Below, one piece after another: positions 6,932 through 14,515 of a DNA stretch of 64,000 nucleotides. The first letter of the stretch is position 1, and every line of letters starts with the position of its first letter. Source of the DNA: Nitrospirota bacterium (GTDB lineage Bacteria; Nitrospirota; Nitrospiria; JACQBZ01). The stretch lies in contig JACQCA010000010.1 of NCBI GenBank assembly GCA_016201865.1, positions 1 through 64,000 of the forward strand. The letters are read 5' to 3'. Position numbers and translations under genes: made by a program. The notes under the pieces were generated by a model. It was not told where the DNA came from, did not search any database, and saw only the letters and a program-made list of their open reading frames with translations.

Positions 6932-8377
6932 TTGCAGGTTAACAAGATTACAGACTATTTGTGGGAGATCCCGCCAACCGAAAAGGAAGGGATGCGCGTT
7001 CCGGCGCGGATCTATGCCTCGGAGAAGCTGCTGAAGGAGATGGATGACGGCGTGTTCGAACAGATCACGAACGTGGCCTGTCTTCCGGGGATCCAAAAAT
7101 ATGCGCTTTGCATGCCGGACGGTCACTGGGGCTATGGATTCCCGATCGGCGGCGTGGCGGCCTTCTCATTGCAAGACGGCGTCATCTCGCCCGGCGGAAT
7201 CGGCTTCGACATCAATTGCGGGATGCGTCTGATCCGGACCGATCTGACGAAGGCCGACGTTCAGCCGCGGCTTAAAGATTTGTTGAACGTACTGTTCAAC
7301 AAGGTGCCGGCCGGCGTCGGCGCGAAAGGGTTCGTCAAGATCGAGAGAAAAGAGATGGCCGAGGTGATGACGCGCGGCGTGAACTGGTGCATTAAAAAAG
7401 GGTATGGATGGGCGCAGGACCGCGATCGGATCGAGGGAGACGGCTGCCTTCCGGGCGGCGATCCGTCTCATGTGAGCCAGCACGCCGTGGAGCGGGGCGT
7501 CGGCCAGTTGGGAACGCTCGGCTCCGGCAACCATTATCTCGAGATCCAGGTGGCCTCGAACGAGAATATCTACGATGAAAAACTGGCCCGTGCGCTCGGA
7601 ATCTTCGGCCAGGACCAGGTGGTTGTGATGGTCCATTGCGGCTCGCGCGGCTTCGGGCATCAAATCGCAACCGATTACCTTCGCGTTTTTGATTCGGCCA
7701 TGAAGAAATACGGCATCACGGTGCGCGACCGGCAGCTGGCCTGCGTCCCCTTCCGCTCGCCGGAAGGACAGGCCTACTACAGCGCAATGGCCTGCGCCGC
7801 CAATATGGCCTTTGCGAACCGGCAGGTGATCACGCACCGGATCCGCGAGGCCTTCAGCCAGGTCTTCAACGAGGACGCCGAGCGGTTGGGACTGGAAACG
7901 ATCTACGACGTGGCGCATAACGTGGCCAAGATCGAGACCTATGAGATGGATGGAAAACCGACGGAGCTTCTCGTCCACCGCAAGGGCTCCACGCGATCCT
8001 TCGGGCCCGGCCGGACTGAAATCCCGACGCTCTACCGAGATTGGGGCCAGCCGGTGATCGTGGGCGGCTCGATGGAGACCGGTTCGTACCTTTGTATCGG
8101 CACGCAGAAGGCCGAGACCGAAACCTTCGGCTCGACGATGCACGGATCGGGCCGGACGATGTCCCGTCACGCGGCGAAGCGGATGGTCCGGGGAACCGAC
8201 CTGCAGCGGAGGATGGAGGAGCACGGGATCCTCGTAAAGGCCGTCTCGATGTCCGGCCTGGCCGAGGAGGCCGGAGCGGCCTATAAAAACATTTCGGAAG
8301 TGGTGGACACGATGGACGCCGTCGGGGTTTCGAAGAAGATCGTCCAGTTGAAACCGATCGGAAATATCAAGGGGTAA
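6932..8377 (+). CDS. rtcB: RtcB, RNA-splicing ligase (GTP-dependent)
   Basis: A 481-residue RtcB ligase that joins 2',3'-cyclic phosphate or 3'-phosphate RNA ends to 5'-OH ends using GTP and Mn2+. Metal and nucleotide motifs are present: MPDGHWGYGFPIGG (61-74), FDINCGMRL with metal ligand Cys96, GSGNHYLEIQ, HCGSRGFGHQ, AHNVAK, and HGSGRTMSR, which contains the His that becomes guanylated. Length is normal. The start is TTG 6932 with AGGGG 7 bases upstream. Coupling with archease argues for RNA repair or tRNA healing rather than intron splicing, which is inference from knowledge of other bacteria. No rtcR/rtcA regulators are nearby. Confidence 0.95.
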   Translation: MQVNKITDYLWEIPPTEKEGMRVPARIYASEKLLKEMDDGVFEQITNVACLPGIQKYALCMPDGHWGYGFPIGGVAAFSLQDGVISPGGIGFDINCGMRLIRTDLTKADVQPRLKDLLNVLFNKVPAGVGAKGFVKIERKEMAEVMTRGVNWCIKKGYGWAQDRDRIEGDGCLPGGDPSHVSQHAVERGVGQLGTLGSGNHYLEIQVASNENIYDEKLARALGIFGQDQVVVMVHCGSRGFGHQIATDYLRVFDSAMKKYGITVRDRQLACVPFRSPEGQAYYSAMACAANMAFANRQVITHRIREAFSQVFNEDAERLGLETIYDVAHNVAKIETYEMDGKPTELLVHRKGSTRSFGPGRTEIPTLYRDWGQPVIVGGSMETGSYLCIGTQKAETETFGSTMHGSGRTMSRHAAKRMVRGTDLQRRMEEHGILVKAVSMSGLAEEAGAAYKNISEVVDTMDAVGVSKKIVQLKPIGNIKG

Positions 8378-8402
8378 AGCCCGGCTGGTCTGCCATACTA
8401 TA

Positions 8403-8432
8403 TTGACCCGCCTCGCCCGAAAGGAATATAAT
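8403..8432 (+). promoter_or_regulatory. Promoter in the CRISPR-like leader
   Basis: TTGACC (8403-8408), 18-bp spacer, TATAAT (8427-8432). The first gene that it could serve starts about 250 bases downstream. Confidence 0.5.
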
Positions 8433-8609
8433 CCCGCCATATTATTCCTCCGGCGCGGGCCGTTCCTACCGACTTTAACTTTCATACGCTCCATCCGCCG
8501 GAGTGAGAACCGAGGCCCCATGCTCCGCCACAAATTTTTCATTTTTCATTTCCATACTGCATTTACTGAAATCCCAGATGAGCCAAGAGCAGATTTGACC
8601 CCAATACGA

Positions 8610-8638
8610 GTGTTCCCCGCACACGTGGGAGGACCTTA
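8610..8638 (+). repeat. Solitary type I-E-like CRISPR repeat, degenerate at its 3' end
   Basis: GTGTTCCCCGCACACG at 8610-8625 is identical to the first 16 bases of a common type I-E repeat; the 3' half (TGGGAGGACC) is close but altered. No second copy is found at the 61-bp spacing expected for a type I-E array, so this is a single repeat, not an array. Confidence 0.5.
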
Positions 8639-8685
8639 TCGGGACGGGTGAAAATTGAAGCATTATAAGTTAAGGAGGTCGATTG

Positions 8686-8925
8686 TTGGAGAGCAACGAG
8701 TCGATTACGGAGATTACGTTTTCAAACGTGCTCTGGGAACTTCGATGGGCCGTGGTTTTGGCAGTCAGCATAGCCTTGGGAGCGTTGTTGCACGGAGGCG
8801 TTTATGAAGTTGTTCATTTCAACAACTTCATAGTTGTTCGGGTCAATAAGTTTACCGGCACAGTGGCTTTCTGTGGTGTTGATAAAGAAGTCGTAGTATG
8901 TCGTTCCTCAATAGAAGTTAGATAA
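8686..8925 (+). CDS. Small single-pass membrane protein, unknown
   Basis: A 79-residue protein of unknown function. A strong AAGGAGG (8672-8678) lies 7 bases before TTG 8686; an in-frame TTG at 8683 is only 4 bases away and less likely. Residues about 20-43 (WAVVLAVSIALGALLHGGVYEVV) form one transmembrane segment, followed by a short soluble tail with two Cys (FCGVDKEVVVCRSS). No motif or family is recognised. It lies between two isolated CRISPR-like repeats in an accessory region with no conserved neighbours. Codon use looks weaker than in the core genes, suggesting acquisition or decay. Confidence 0.5.
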   Translation: MESNESITEITFSNVLWELRWAVVLAVSIALGALLHGGVYEVVHFNNFIVVRVNKFTGTVAFCGVDKEVVVCRSSIEVR

Positions 8926-8959
8926 GCATGAAAATGAGTATTTGTGATGGAGGCTCCAG

Positions 8960-8988
8960 GTGTTCCTCGCACACGCGAGGATGAACGA
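8960..8988 (+). repeat. Solitary type I-E-like CRISPR repeat
   Basis: GTGTTCCTCGCACACGCGAG followed by GATGAACGA, 29 bases. Compared with a common I-E repeat it has paired changes (C to T and G to A) that keep the CCTCGC/GCGAGG hairpin intact. No neighbouring copy at array spacing and no cas gene in the window. Confidence 0.5.
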
Positions 8989-9063
8989 AACTGACATGGG
9001 GCTAGGTCTTTACTTTGGCATTTGTAATGGTAGTTCCGGGCGCACCAAGCGCAATTCCCGGCC

Positions 9064-9086
9064 GGCTCCGCTCCGGCCTCGCGCGC
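9064..9086 (+). repeat. GC-rich direct repeat, copy 1
   Basis: 23 bases starting GGCTCCGCTCCGGCCTCG; 21 of 23 match the copy at 9945-9967. The local sequence also forms a GGCCGG/CCGGCC hairpin (9060-9078). The two copies flank one unknown gene. Confidence 0.5.
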
Positions 9087-9246
9087 GGGCGGGAAAGTTG
9101 ATTCCCTTCGCGCAGGATCTTCCGAAAGATGAGAATAAGATCTTGCGATTCCAGGTGGCATAGTCGATCCTTGGCAGGGCATTTAGGGGTGAGTTTGTTT
9201 GAGATTCACAGGGAAGGCCAATTGCGGTATCTCAAGGAAGACGTAT

Positions 9247-9945
9247 ATGGATTATAATATGTTCATCTCAGCGGTAGTAACCCTGGCGTCGGCATTTTTG
9301 GGTGCATGGAGTGCATTCAAGCTGGAAGATAGGGCACGCAAGCGCAAAAAGCAAGAAGATAACATTGCGGCTGGTAACCGTGCAATCTTCATGTTGACAC
9401 GCATGTTCAATGAGCTCGGCAATATTCAACAACAAGTAATCGACCCTGTGAGGAAACGCGAGGCGAAATCTATAACTATGCTCCCGCTTTTAACACAAAA
9501 TTACGATGATCTGAGATTTGAGGTCAACAATCTAACTTTTCTTCTCGAGACCGAATATCGTCAGATTCTTATGCAGTTGTTAATCGAAGAAAGCCGATTT
9601 CATGCGGCGATACAATTGCTTAACGAAAGATCAAAGCTCCATCTTCGAGAGGTGCAGCCATTGCTTAAAAGAGCGGGTATAGTAGAAGGCGTTGAATATT
9701 CAAAAGAGCAAATTGAAGCAGCTTTGGGTCCCTATACTTTTCCGCAGATTCTGCGCTCTACCGAGCAGGTTATATCGCACATTGATCAAACAGTGGATTC
9801 CCTTCTGGAAATGGGTGAGCGTCTGAATGGTGCATTAAAAAGTCTTTTCCCGGATTCTAAATTTATCCGTTTTAAGCCAACCAATAAATCTGCAACTCCA
9901 AAGCTCAGAGCCGGGCAGAGCGGGGGCAGACCTGGGGAAATTTAG
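9247..9945 (+). CDS. Membrane-anchored coiled-coil protein, unknown
   Basis: A 232-residue protein of unknown function. ATG 9247 follows AAGGAAG by 6 bases, and an upstream in-frame start has no ribosome site. It begins with one transmembrane segment (about residues 4-22, FISAVVTLASAFLGAWSAF), then a basic stop-transfer KLEDRARKRKKQ and a long helical, partly coiled-coil soluble region (about 40-200). The topology resembles small bacterial sensors or phage-defence anchors, but no motif supports a function. The last residues run into the GC-rich repeat at 9945, suggesting that the end was rewritten by an insertion. It lies alone in the accessory island. Confidence 0.55.
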   Translation: MDYNMFISAVVTLASAFLGAWSAFKLEDRARKRKKQEDNIAAGNRAIFMLTRMFNELGNIQQQVIDPVRKREAKSITMLPLLTQNYDDLRFEVNNLTFLLETEYRQILMQLLIEESRFHAAIQLLNERSKLHLREVQPLLKRAGIVEGVEYSKEQIEAALGPYTFPQILRSTEQVISHIDQTVDSLLEMGERLNGALKSLFPDSKFIRFKPTNKSATPKLRAGQSGGRPGEI

Positions 9946-9967
9946 GCTCCGCGCCGGCCTCGTGCGC
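9945..9967 (+). repeat. GC-rich direct repeat, copy 2
   Basis: 23 bases starting GGCTCCGCGCCGGCCTCG, 21 of 23 identical to 9064-9086. It overlaps the last base of the preceding coding frame. Confidence 0.5.
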
Positions 9968-10013
9968 TGGCCCCCCGGTTCGCGCGCAACCCGCCCGGAT
10001 CGAGATCCAGTGA

Positions 10014-10042
10014 TTGCATTCTTGAAAGGTTTCCCCTAAAAT
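10014..10042 (+). promoter_or_regulatory. Promoter of the toxin-antitoxin pair
   Basis: TTGCAT (10014-10019), 17-bp spacer, TAAAAT (10037-10042). It lies about 73 bases before the antitoxin start. Confidence 0.5.
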
Positions 10043-10115
10043 ATTGCCGAGATGATTGCCTATCCGAAGCAATTTCTCGCGAAGCAGGAAAAAGTGCAGA
10101 AATGGAGGTGTCAGC

Positions 10116-10313
10116 ATGAGCCAAGAGAAAAATGAGGTCCTTGAGCTTATCCGCAGGTTGCCGGACAACGTGACCACATCGGACATCATGGAAGAGATCT
10201 ATTTTAAGCAGCAGGTGGATAAAGGACTGCGGGATGTAGCCGAAGGTCGCGTGCTATCCCATAAGGAATTAAAGGAAAGAATGGCAAAATGGCGGAAATC
10301 CGCTGGTCGTTAA
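10116..10313 (+). CDS. Antitoxin of a ParE-type toxin-antitoxin pair
   Basis: A 65-residue protein. ATG 10116 follows GGAGGTG. It is all-helical by eye, with RRLPDNVTTSDIMEEIYFKQQVDKGLRDVAEGRVLSHKELKERMAKW; the phrase 'GR.LSHEELKERMAKW' is typical of antitoxins paired with ParE/RelE toxins. It overlaps the toxin gene by 25 bases, and the antitoxin-first order is the usual one. It would bind and neutralise the toxin and, by analogy, repress the promoter at 10014. No ribbon-helix-helix start is obvious, so its DNA-binding ability is uncertain. Confidence 0.75.
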   Translation: MSQEKNEVLELIRRLPDNVTTSDIMEEIYFKQQVDKGLRDVAEGRVLSHKELKERMAKWRKSAGR

Positions 10314-10603
10314 CTGCAGAGAACGACCTGCGGGGGATCGAGACGTTTATTGCGCAGGACTCGGCGCTCCACGCGGTTGACTTTATTGACCGGTTGGTGG
10401 GGGCTGCCGAAAAACTCTCGTCATCTCCAAAGCTGGGCCGTATCGTCCCGGAATATAATCGGGAAGATTTACGTGAAATCCTTTTCCGCAACTATCGGGT
10501 TGTTTATCAGTTTCACTCCAACAGTGTAACCGTTCTGAGAGTCGTCCATGGGGCTCGAGACTTGACAAACCTCTTGCGTCAAGAGCCATGGATCTTAGAA
10601 TAA
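10289..10603 (+). CDS. ParE/RelE-family toxin
   Basis: A 104-residue protein of the RelE/ParE fold. Family features include WSLTAENDLRGIETFIAQDS near the start, the central LGRIVPEY and the C-terminal strands LREILFRNYRVVYQFHSNSVTVLRVVHGARDL. ParE members poison gyrase and RelE members cleave mRNA; the VVHGARDL ending fits ParE, but target choice cannot be proven here. It overlaps its antitoxin by 25 bases in a different frame, ensuring coupled translation. The pair is an accessory element, possibly a leftover of a mobile region. Confidence 0.82.
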   Translation: MAEIRWSLTAENDLRGIETFIAQDSALHAVDFIDRLVGAAEKLSSSPKLGRIVPEYNREDLREILFRNYRVVYQFHSNSVTVLRVVHGARDLTNLLRQEPWILE

Positions 10604-10693
10604 CACCTGCCCACAGGATATAGAATCTTACTCCCATGCCATAATCCTTATCTCAGCGGGTCAACCGAGCGGGCGATGATGGCGATATGCCAT

Positions 10694-10722
10694 TTGCACA
10701 CGGCGTCCCGCTCTGATAGAAT
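10694..10722 (+). promoter_or_regulatory. Promoter of the sdhB-like operon
   Basis: TTGCAC (10694-10699), 17-bp spacer, TAGAAT (10717-10722), about 29 bases before ATG 10752. Confidence 0.5.
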
Positions 10723-10751
10723 GCGGCTTCATAATCATCTGGACTCATCCC

Positions 10752-11699
10752 ATGCGCGTCACGCTCCATATCCAAAAATACAATCCTGAAACCGATCATC
10801 ACCCGCACGAGGAGCCGTACCGTCTCGACGTCGGACGGGGCACGACGGTGCTCGAGGCGCTGATGCGCCTGAAGAATGAAACGGACGGGACGCTGACGTT
10901 TCGATATGCCTGTCGTAGCGCCATTTGCGGCTCCTGCGCGATGGAGATCAACGGGACCGAAAAGCTGGCCTGCAAGACACAGATCCGTCCCGAACTGGAA
11001 CGGCACGGCGAAGTCCGGGTCGGCCCGCTGAAGAATCTGCCGCTGATCAAGGACCTGGTGGTCGCGATGCAGCCTTTCTGGGAACAGGTCCGGTCGATCC
11101 GGCCGTGGCTCGATCCACTGCCGCATGAAGCGGTCGATCCGGTCGCGATGCGGGACGCCTATAAAGCCTTCAACAATGTCGAGGCCTGCATTATGTGCGG
11201 GGCCTGCGTCGCGGCCTGCACCGTTTACGAGGTTTCAAAAGGATTCGCCGGACCGGCCGCGCTGGCGAAGGCCTACCGGTTCGTGGCCGACCCGCGCGAG
11301 GCGGCCGTGACGGAACGGCTGGACCGATTGCAGGGAGACGGCGGGATCTGGGACTGCACACGGTGCAACTACTGCGTCGAGGTCTGCCCCAAGGATGTCA
11401 AACCGATGGAGGCGATCGTCCTTCTGCGGCGGGCCTCGATCCAGTCCGGTCTGACGCAGACATTGGGCTCACGGCATATCACCAGCTTCGTCGATATCAT
11501 ACGGCATGAGGGCCGGTTGAACGAAGGCCTCATGCCGATGAAAGTGATCGGGTTCCGCATCAAGGATTTTTTGCGCATTCTTCCGCTGGGAGTCCGGATG
11601 TTTTTAAGGGGAAAGGTTCCGTTTCCGTTTAAACTGAAACCGGCCATTCCGGGCATCAAGCAGGTTCGGGCGATTTTTGAAGCGCGCAAAAGAAAATAA
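10752..11699 (+). CDS. Succinate dehydrogenase/fumarate reductase iron-sulfur subunit
   Basis: A 315-residue iron-sulfur subunit. It passes electrons from the flavoprotein subunit to the quinone side. The N-terminal plant-type ferredoxin domain carries the [2Fe-2S] ligands CRSAICGSC (about 55-63) with a downstream Cys in KLACKTQI; the C-terminal domain carries CIMCGACVAAC (about 145-155) and CTRCNYCVEVCPKDVKP for the cubane clusters. A C-terminal extension of about 60 basic residues follows. It is followed by a CCG-domain gene, as in SdhE-containing (class E-like) complexes. No flavoprotein SdhA or membrane anchor is encoded next to it; those genes must lie elsewhere. Confidence 0.9.
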   Translation: MRVTLHIQKYNPETDHHPHEEPYRLDVGRGTTVLEALMRLKNETDGTLTFRYACRSAICGSCAMEINGTEKLACKTQIRPELERHGEVRVGPLKNLPLIKDLVVAMQPFWEQVRSIRPWLDPLPHEAVDPVAMRDAYKAFNNVEACIMCGACVAACTVYEVSKGFAGPAALAKAYRFVADPREAAVTERLDRLQGDGGIWDCTRCNYCVEVCPKDVKPMEAIVLLRRASIQSGLTQTLGSRHITSFVDIIRHEGRLNEGLMPMKVIGFRIKDFLRILPLGVRMFLRGKVPFPFKLKPAIPGIKQVRAIFEARKRK

Positions 11700-11726
11700 G
11701 CGGCTTCCTGATACAAAGGAGACGAT

Positions 11727-12608
11727 GTGAAGTACGCCCTCTACACCGGCTGTGCCGCGAAAGGCGCCTGCCCGGAACTTTATCAATCCACGATGCATGT
11801 CACGAGCCGGCTCGGGATCGAGGTGGTCGAGATGCTGAATGCCGCCTGCTGCGGCGCCGGCGTGATCACCGAGGCCGACCCTGACCTGGCGCTGGCGATC
11901 AATGCACGGACCTTCGCCCAGGCCGAGGCGCTCGGCCTGAACATCATGACGATCTGCGGAACCTGCCAGGGCGTGATGGGCATGGCGAACCACCGGCTCA
12001 AAGCGGAAGAAGGCCTGCTCGACCGGATCAACGCGATGCTGGAGCCGGAGGGCGTGAAATACAACGGCCGCGTCGAGGTGAAACACCTCCTCTGGATCAT
12101 CGTCGGAGAAATCGGGATCGAGGCGCTGCAACGTCATGTGACCCGGCCGCTGGAAAACCTCCGCATCGCGCCGTTCTACGGCTGTTACATCCTCCGCCCG
12201 TCCAAATATCTCGGGTTCGACGATCCGGAGAATCCGGTCTCGCTTGAGAAGGTGATCTCGGCCCTGAGCGCCCATCCGGTCGATTACGAGGGAAAGACGA
12301 AATGCTGCGGGTTTCCCCTCGTGTTGGAGAAGGAGCCGATCGCGATCGGGATGGTCGGCGCAAACCTGAAAGAAGCGAAGGATGAGCTGGCTGACGCCCT
12401 CGTCACCCCCTGCCCGCTCTGCCACATGAACCTGGATATCTATCAGGAACGGGCCGAGAAAAAGATCGGCGAAAAACTGGCCCTTCCGATCTTCCATCTC
12501 CCCCAGTTGATCGGACTGGCGATGGGGTTCACGCCGAAGGAACTCGGTCTGTCACGCCATCTGGTCTCGACCGAAAAGGTGGTCGAGAAGATCCAGCTCA
12601 AGGTCTGA
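11727..12608 (+). CDS. CCG-domain protein (SdhE/HdrB-like succinate dehydrogenase subunit)
   Basis: A 293-residue cysteine-rich protein with two CCG domains: C...CCGAG in the N-terminal half (AACCGAGVI) and GCYILRPSKYLG...KCCGFPLV in the C-terminal half. These domains bind noncubane [4Fe-4S] clusters in HdrB and in the SdhE subunit of class E-type succinate:quinone reductases, where the protein replaces the haem membrane anchor. The location, 27 bp after the iron-sulfur subunit with GGAG before ATG 11727, favours SdhE over heterodisulfide reductase. The protein is soluble, presumably attached to the membrane face. No hdrA or hdrC is present. Confidence 0.85.
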   Translation: MKYALYTGCAAKGACPELYQSTMHVTSRLGIEVVEMLNAACCGAGVITEADPDLALAINARTFAQAEALGLNIMTICGTCQGVMGMANHRLKAEEGLLDRINAMLEPEGVKYNGRVEVKHLLWIIVGEIGIEALQRHVTRPLENLRIAPFYGCYILRPSKYLGFDDPENPVSLEKVISALSAHPVDYEGKTKCCGFPLVLEKEPIAIGMVGANLKEAKDELADALVTPCPLCHMNLDIYQERAEKKIGEKLALPIFHLPQLIGLAMGFTPKELGLSRHLVSTEKVVEKIQLKV

Positions 12609-12610
12609 CG

Positions 12611-12931
12611 ATGCAGATCTTCGATCTTCAAAAAAGCCGTAGCTTTTCGCACGACAAACTCAAGAAAACGAACCTGGCCGAAACCGAGCGGTTTTTTTGC
12701 GACCTGTACTGTCTTGAACCCGGACAGGAGCAAAAGCCGCATCGTCATGACGCCTCCGATAAAATCTATATCGTGCTGGAAGGCCGGGGATCGTTCCGCG
12801 TCGGCGCCGAGGAACGTGACCTGGGCCGGGATCAAGGCGTCCTCGCCCCGGCCGGACTCGAACATGGCGTACGAAACATCTCGAATGAACGATTGACCTT
12901 GCTCGTCTTCATGGCGCCCAAACCGTCATGA
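12611..12931 (+). CDS. Cupin-domain protein
   Basis: A 106-residue single-domain cupin. The metal-binding motif 1 is PHRHDASDKIYIVLEGRG (HxH...E) and motif 2 is APAGLEHGVRN (His). The ligand set His-His-Glu-His is complete, so it probably binds a divalent metal. Such small cupins can be isomerases, dioxygenases or sugar-binding proteins, and the substrate cannot be told. It starts 3 bp after the SdhE-like gene and overlaps the following thiI start by 4 bases (ATGA), so it belongs to this operon. Confidence 0.8.
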   Translation: MQIFDLQKSRSFSHDKLKKTNLAETERFFCDLYCLEPGQEQKPHRHDASDKIYIVLEGRGSFRVGAEERDLGRDQGVLAPAGLEHGVRNISNERLTLLVFMAPKPS

Positions 12932-14100
12932 CCGAGCCCCGACCCGACAGCGTAGTGATTCATTATCATGAGATCGCCCTCAAGGGCGACAACCGGCCGA
13001 TGTTCGTCCGACGGCTGACGGACAATCTTCGAAAAACCGTTTCCGGTCTGGGCAAGATCCGGATTCTGACCCCGCGCGGACGGATTCTTTTATATTTAGA
13101 TGACGAAACGCCGGGGCCGATCTTAAACGAGCGGTTATGCGGGGTTTTCGGCATCGCCAATTTTTCACCCGCCTACCGCTGTTCCACAGAACCGGAAGCG
13201 ATCGAAGCTTTGGTCGACCGGCTTCTCGACTCAAAAACGTTTAAAACGTTTCGGATCTCGGCCCGGCGCGGCGATAAAACCTATCCCCTCACCTCGATGG
13301 AGTTGAATGTCCGGCTGGGCCGGCACGTTCAGGAGAAGACAATGGCCCGCGTCGATCTGGAAAACCCGGGAGTCACAATCCATGTCGAGTTGCTTCAGCG
13401 CGAGGCGCTGGTTTATTTTGAAAAGCTCGCCGGCCCGGGCGGTCTGCCCGTGGGCGTGAGCGGTCACGTGTTGAGCCTGATCTCGGGCGGGATCGATTCG
13501 CCCGTCGCTTCCTATCTCATGATGAAGCGGGGATGCACGGTCGGCTTCGTCCATTTTCACGGCTATCCTCATTTAACCAAGGCTTCCTTGGAGAAGGCGG
13601 AGGAACTGGTTCAACACCTCACCCGCCATCAGTTTCGGTCGCACCTCTATGCGGTGGCGTTCGGCGAGGTCCAGAGGCTCATCGTCCTGAGCGTTCCACC
13701 GCCCCTTCGCGTGGTTTTATACCGGCGATTTATGCACCGAATCGCCGAAGAGATCGCCCATCGGGAACGGGCCAGTGCCCTCATCACGGGCGAGAATTTG
13801 GGACAGGTCGCGTCACAGACGCTGGAGAACCTGACCGTGATTCAAGAGGCGGCCCGTCTTCCGGTTCTCCGTCCGCTCATCGGTTTCGATAAAGAAGAGA
13901 TCATTGATCGGGCTAAAACGATCGGGACGTATCCCGTCTCGATTCAGCCGGACCAGGACTGTTGCCGCCTCTTCATCCCGCCGCACCCGTCCGTCGCGGC
14001 GCGTCTCGACGACGTTTTGAAGGCCGAATCGAAGCTCGATGTCCACGGACTGGTCAAGATGGGGCTTGAGACGGTCGAGATGAGGGAGTTTCATGTCTGA
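12928..14100 (+). CDS. thiI: ThiI, tRNA 4-thiouridine synthase (no rhodanese domain)
   Basis: A 390-residue ThiI. It has an N-terminal ferredoxin-like and THUMP domain (VVIHYHEIALKGDNRPMF at the start), then the PP-loop SGGIDSPVAS (about 185-194) that adenylates U8 of tRNA. It ends near residue 390 without the C-terminal rhodanese domain of enterobacterial ThiI, so sulfur must come from another carrier; a TusA- or IscS-type donor is a plausible inference. The ATG overlaps the cupin stop and its own stop overlaps the Nudix gene start by 8 bases. In some bacteria ThiI also serves thiazole synthesis, but thiSGE are 38 kb away. Confidence 0.9.
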   Translation: MTEPRPDSVVIHYHEIALKGDNRPMFVRRLTDNLRKTVSGLGKIRILTPRGRILLYLDDETPGPILNERLCGVFGIANFSPAYRCSTEPEAIEALVDRLLDSKTFKTFRISARRGDKTYPLTSMELNVRLGRHVQEKTMARVDLENPGVTIHVELLQREALVYFEKLAGPGGLPVGVSGHVLSLISGGIDSPVASYLMMKRGCTVGFVHFHGYPHLTKASLEKAEELVQHLTRHQFRSHLYAVAFGEVQRLIVLSVPPPLRVVLYRRFMHRIAEEIAHRERASALITGENLGQVASQTLENLTVIQEAARLPVLRPLIGFDKEEIIDRAKTIGTYPVSIQPDQDCCRLFIPPHPSVAARLDDVLKAESKLDVHGLVKMGLETVEMREFHV

Positions 14101-14515
14101 ACCGGATTCGACGGTTGACGTGGCGGCGGCCGTGATCGTTCAGGACAGTCGTTGCCTGATAACGCAGCGGTTACAATCGACCCATCTGGGCGGTCTCTGG
14201 GAATTTCCGGGCGGCAAACGCCATCCAGACGAATCCCTTCCGGATTGTCTGCGTCGTGAGTTGAAAGAAGAACTGGATCTCACCGTGGAGGTCGGGGAAG
14301 AAATGAAGGTCATCCAACATGCCTACCCGGATCGGACCGTTCGTCTCCATTTCTACCGCTGCAGGATTCTGGGCGGGAGGCCGAGGACCCTCGGCAACCA
14401 GGCCTATCGCTGGGTGTCGCCGGCCGATCTGTCGCGGTTCCCGTTTCCCGATGCCGATCAACTCCTCATTCGGGACCTCCAGGATCAGCCCGGCGCGGGT
14501 GATTGGAGGATATGA
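14093..14515 (+). CDS. Nudix hydrolase (MutT-like)
   Basis: A 140-residue Nudix hydrolase. The Nudix box is recognisable: GGKRHPDESLPDCLRRELKEEL (about residues 39-60), preceded by LWEFPGG typical of MutT-type 8-oxo-dGTP diphosphatases, which clean the nucleotide pool of oxidised guanine. A MutT function is likely but not certain. The gene overlaps thiI by 8 bases and its 3' end overlaps the convergent sirB1-like gene by 31 bases. Confidence 0.87.
   Translation: MSEPDSTVDVAAAVIVQDSRCLITQRLQSTHLGGLWEFPGGKRHPDESLPDCLRRELKEELDLTVEVGEEMKVIQHAYPDRTVRLHFYRCRILGGRPRTLGNQAYRWVSPADLSRFPFPDADQLLIRDLQDQPGAGDWRI

Larger units (their letters stand above)
8378..8685. other. Intergenic region with promoter, AT-rich stretch and CRISPR-like repeat
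   Basis: 308 bases without a supported gene. In order: a good promoter (8403-8432), an AT-rich stretch (about 8525-8575, with repeated ATTTTTCATTT), a type I-E-like repeat at 8610-8638, and the ribosome site AAGGAGG (8672-8678) of the following small gene. The order promoter, AT-rich leader, repeat resembles the head of a CRISPR array that has lost its spacers; see the separate entries. Confidence 0.5.
8926..9246. other. Intergenic region with second CRISPR-like repeat and GC-rich palindrome
   Basis: 321 bases with no supported gene. It holds the I-E-like repeat at 8960-8988, an imperfect repeated motif ATTTGTGATGGAGGCTCC (from 8940) / ATTTGTAATGGTAGTTCC (from 9020), and a GC-rich element at 9060-9086 that recurs at 9945-9967. 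An open frame at 8960-9163 begins inside the CRISPR-like repeat and is not accepted as a gene. Confidence 0.5.

Noticed and set aside
7166-8542. Long minus-strand frame of 458 codons opposite rtcB
   Set aside because: The plus strand holds a fully recognisable rtcB; the antisense frame is a product of high GC and has no motif.
8610-8988. CRISPR array
   Set aside because: Only two diverged repeat-like units, 350 bp apart, with no regular spacers; reported as solitary repeats instead.
8960-9163. 67-codon frame starting in the second CRISPR-like repeat
   Set aside because: No ribosome site, Arg/Pro-rich C-terminus caused by the GC-rich repeat, no family.
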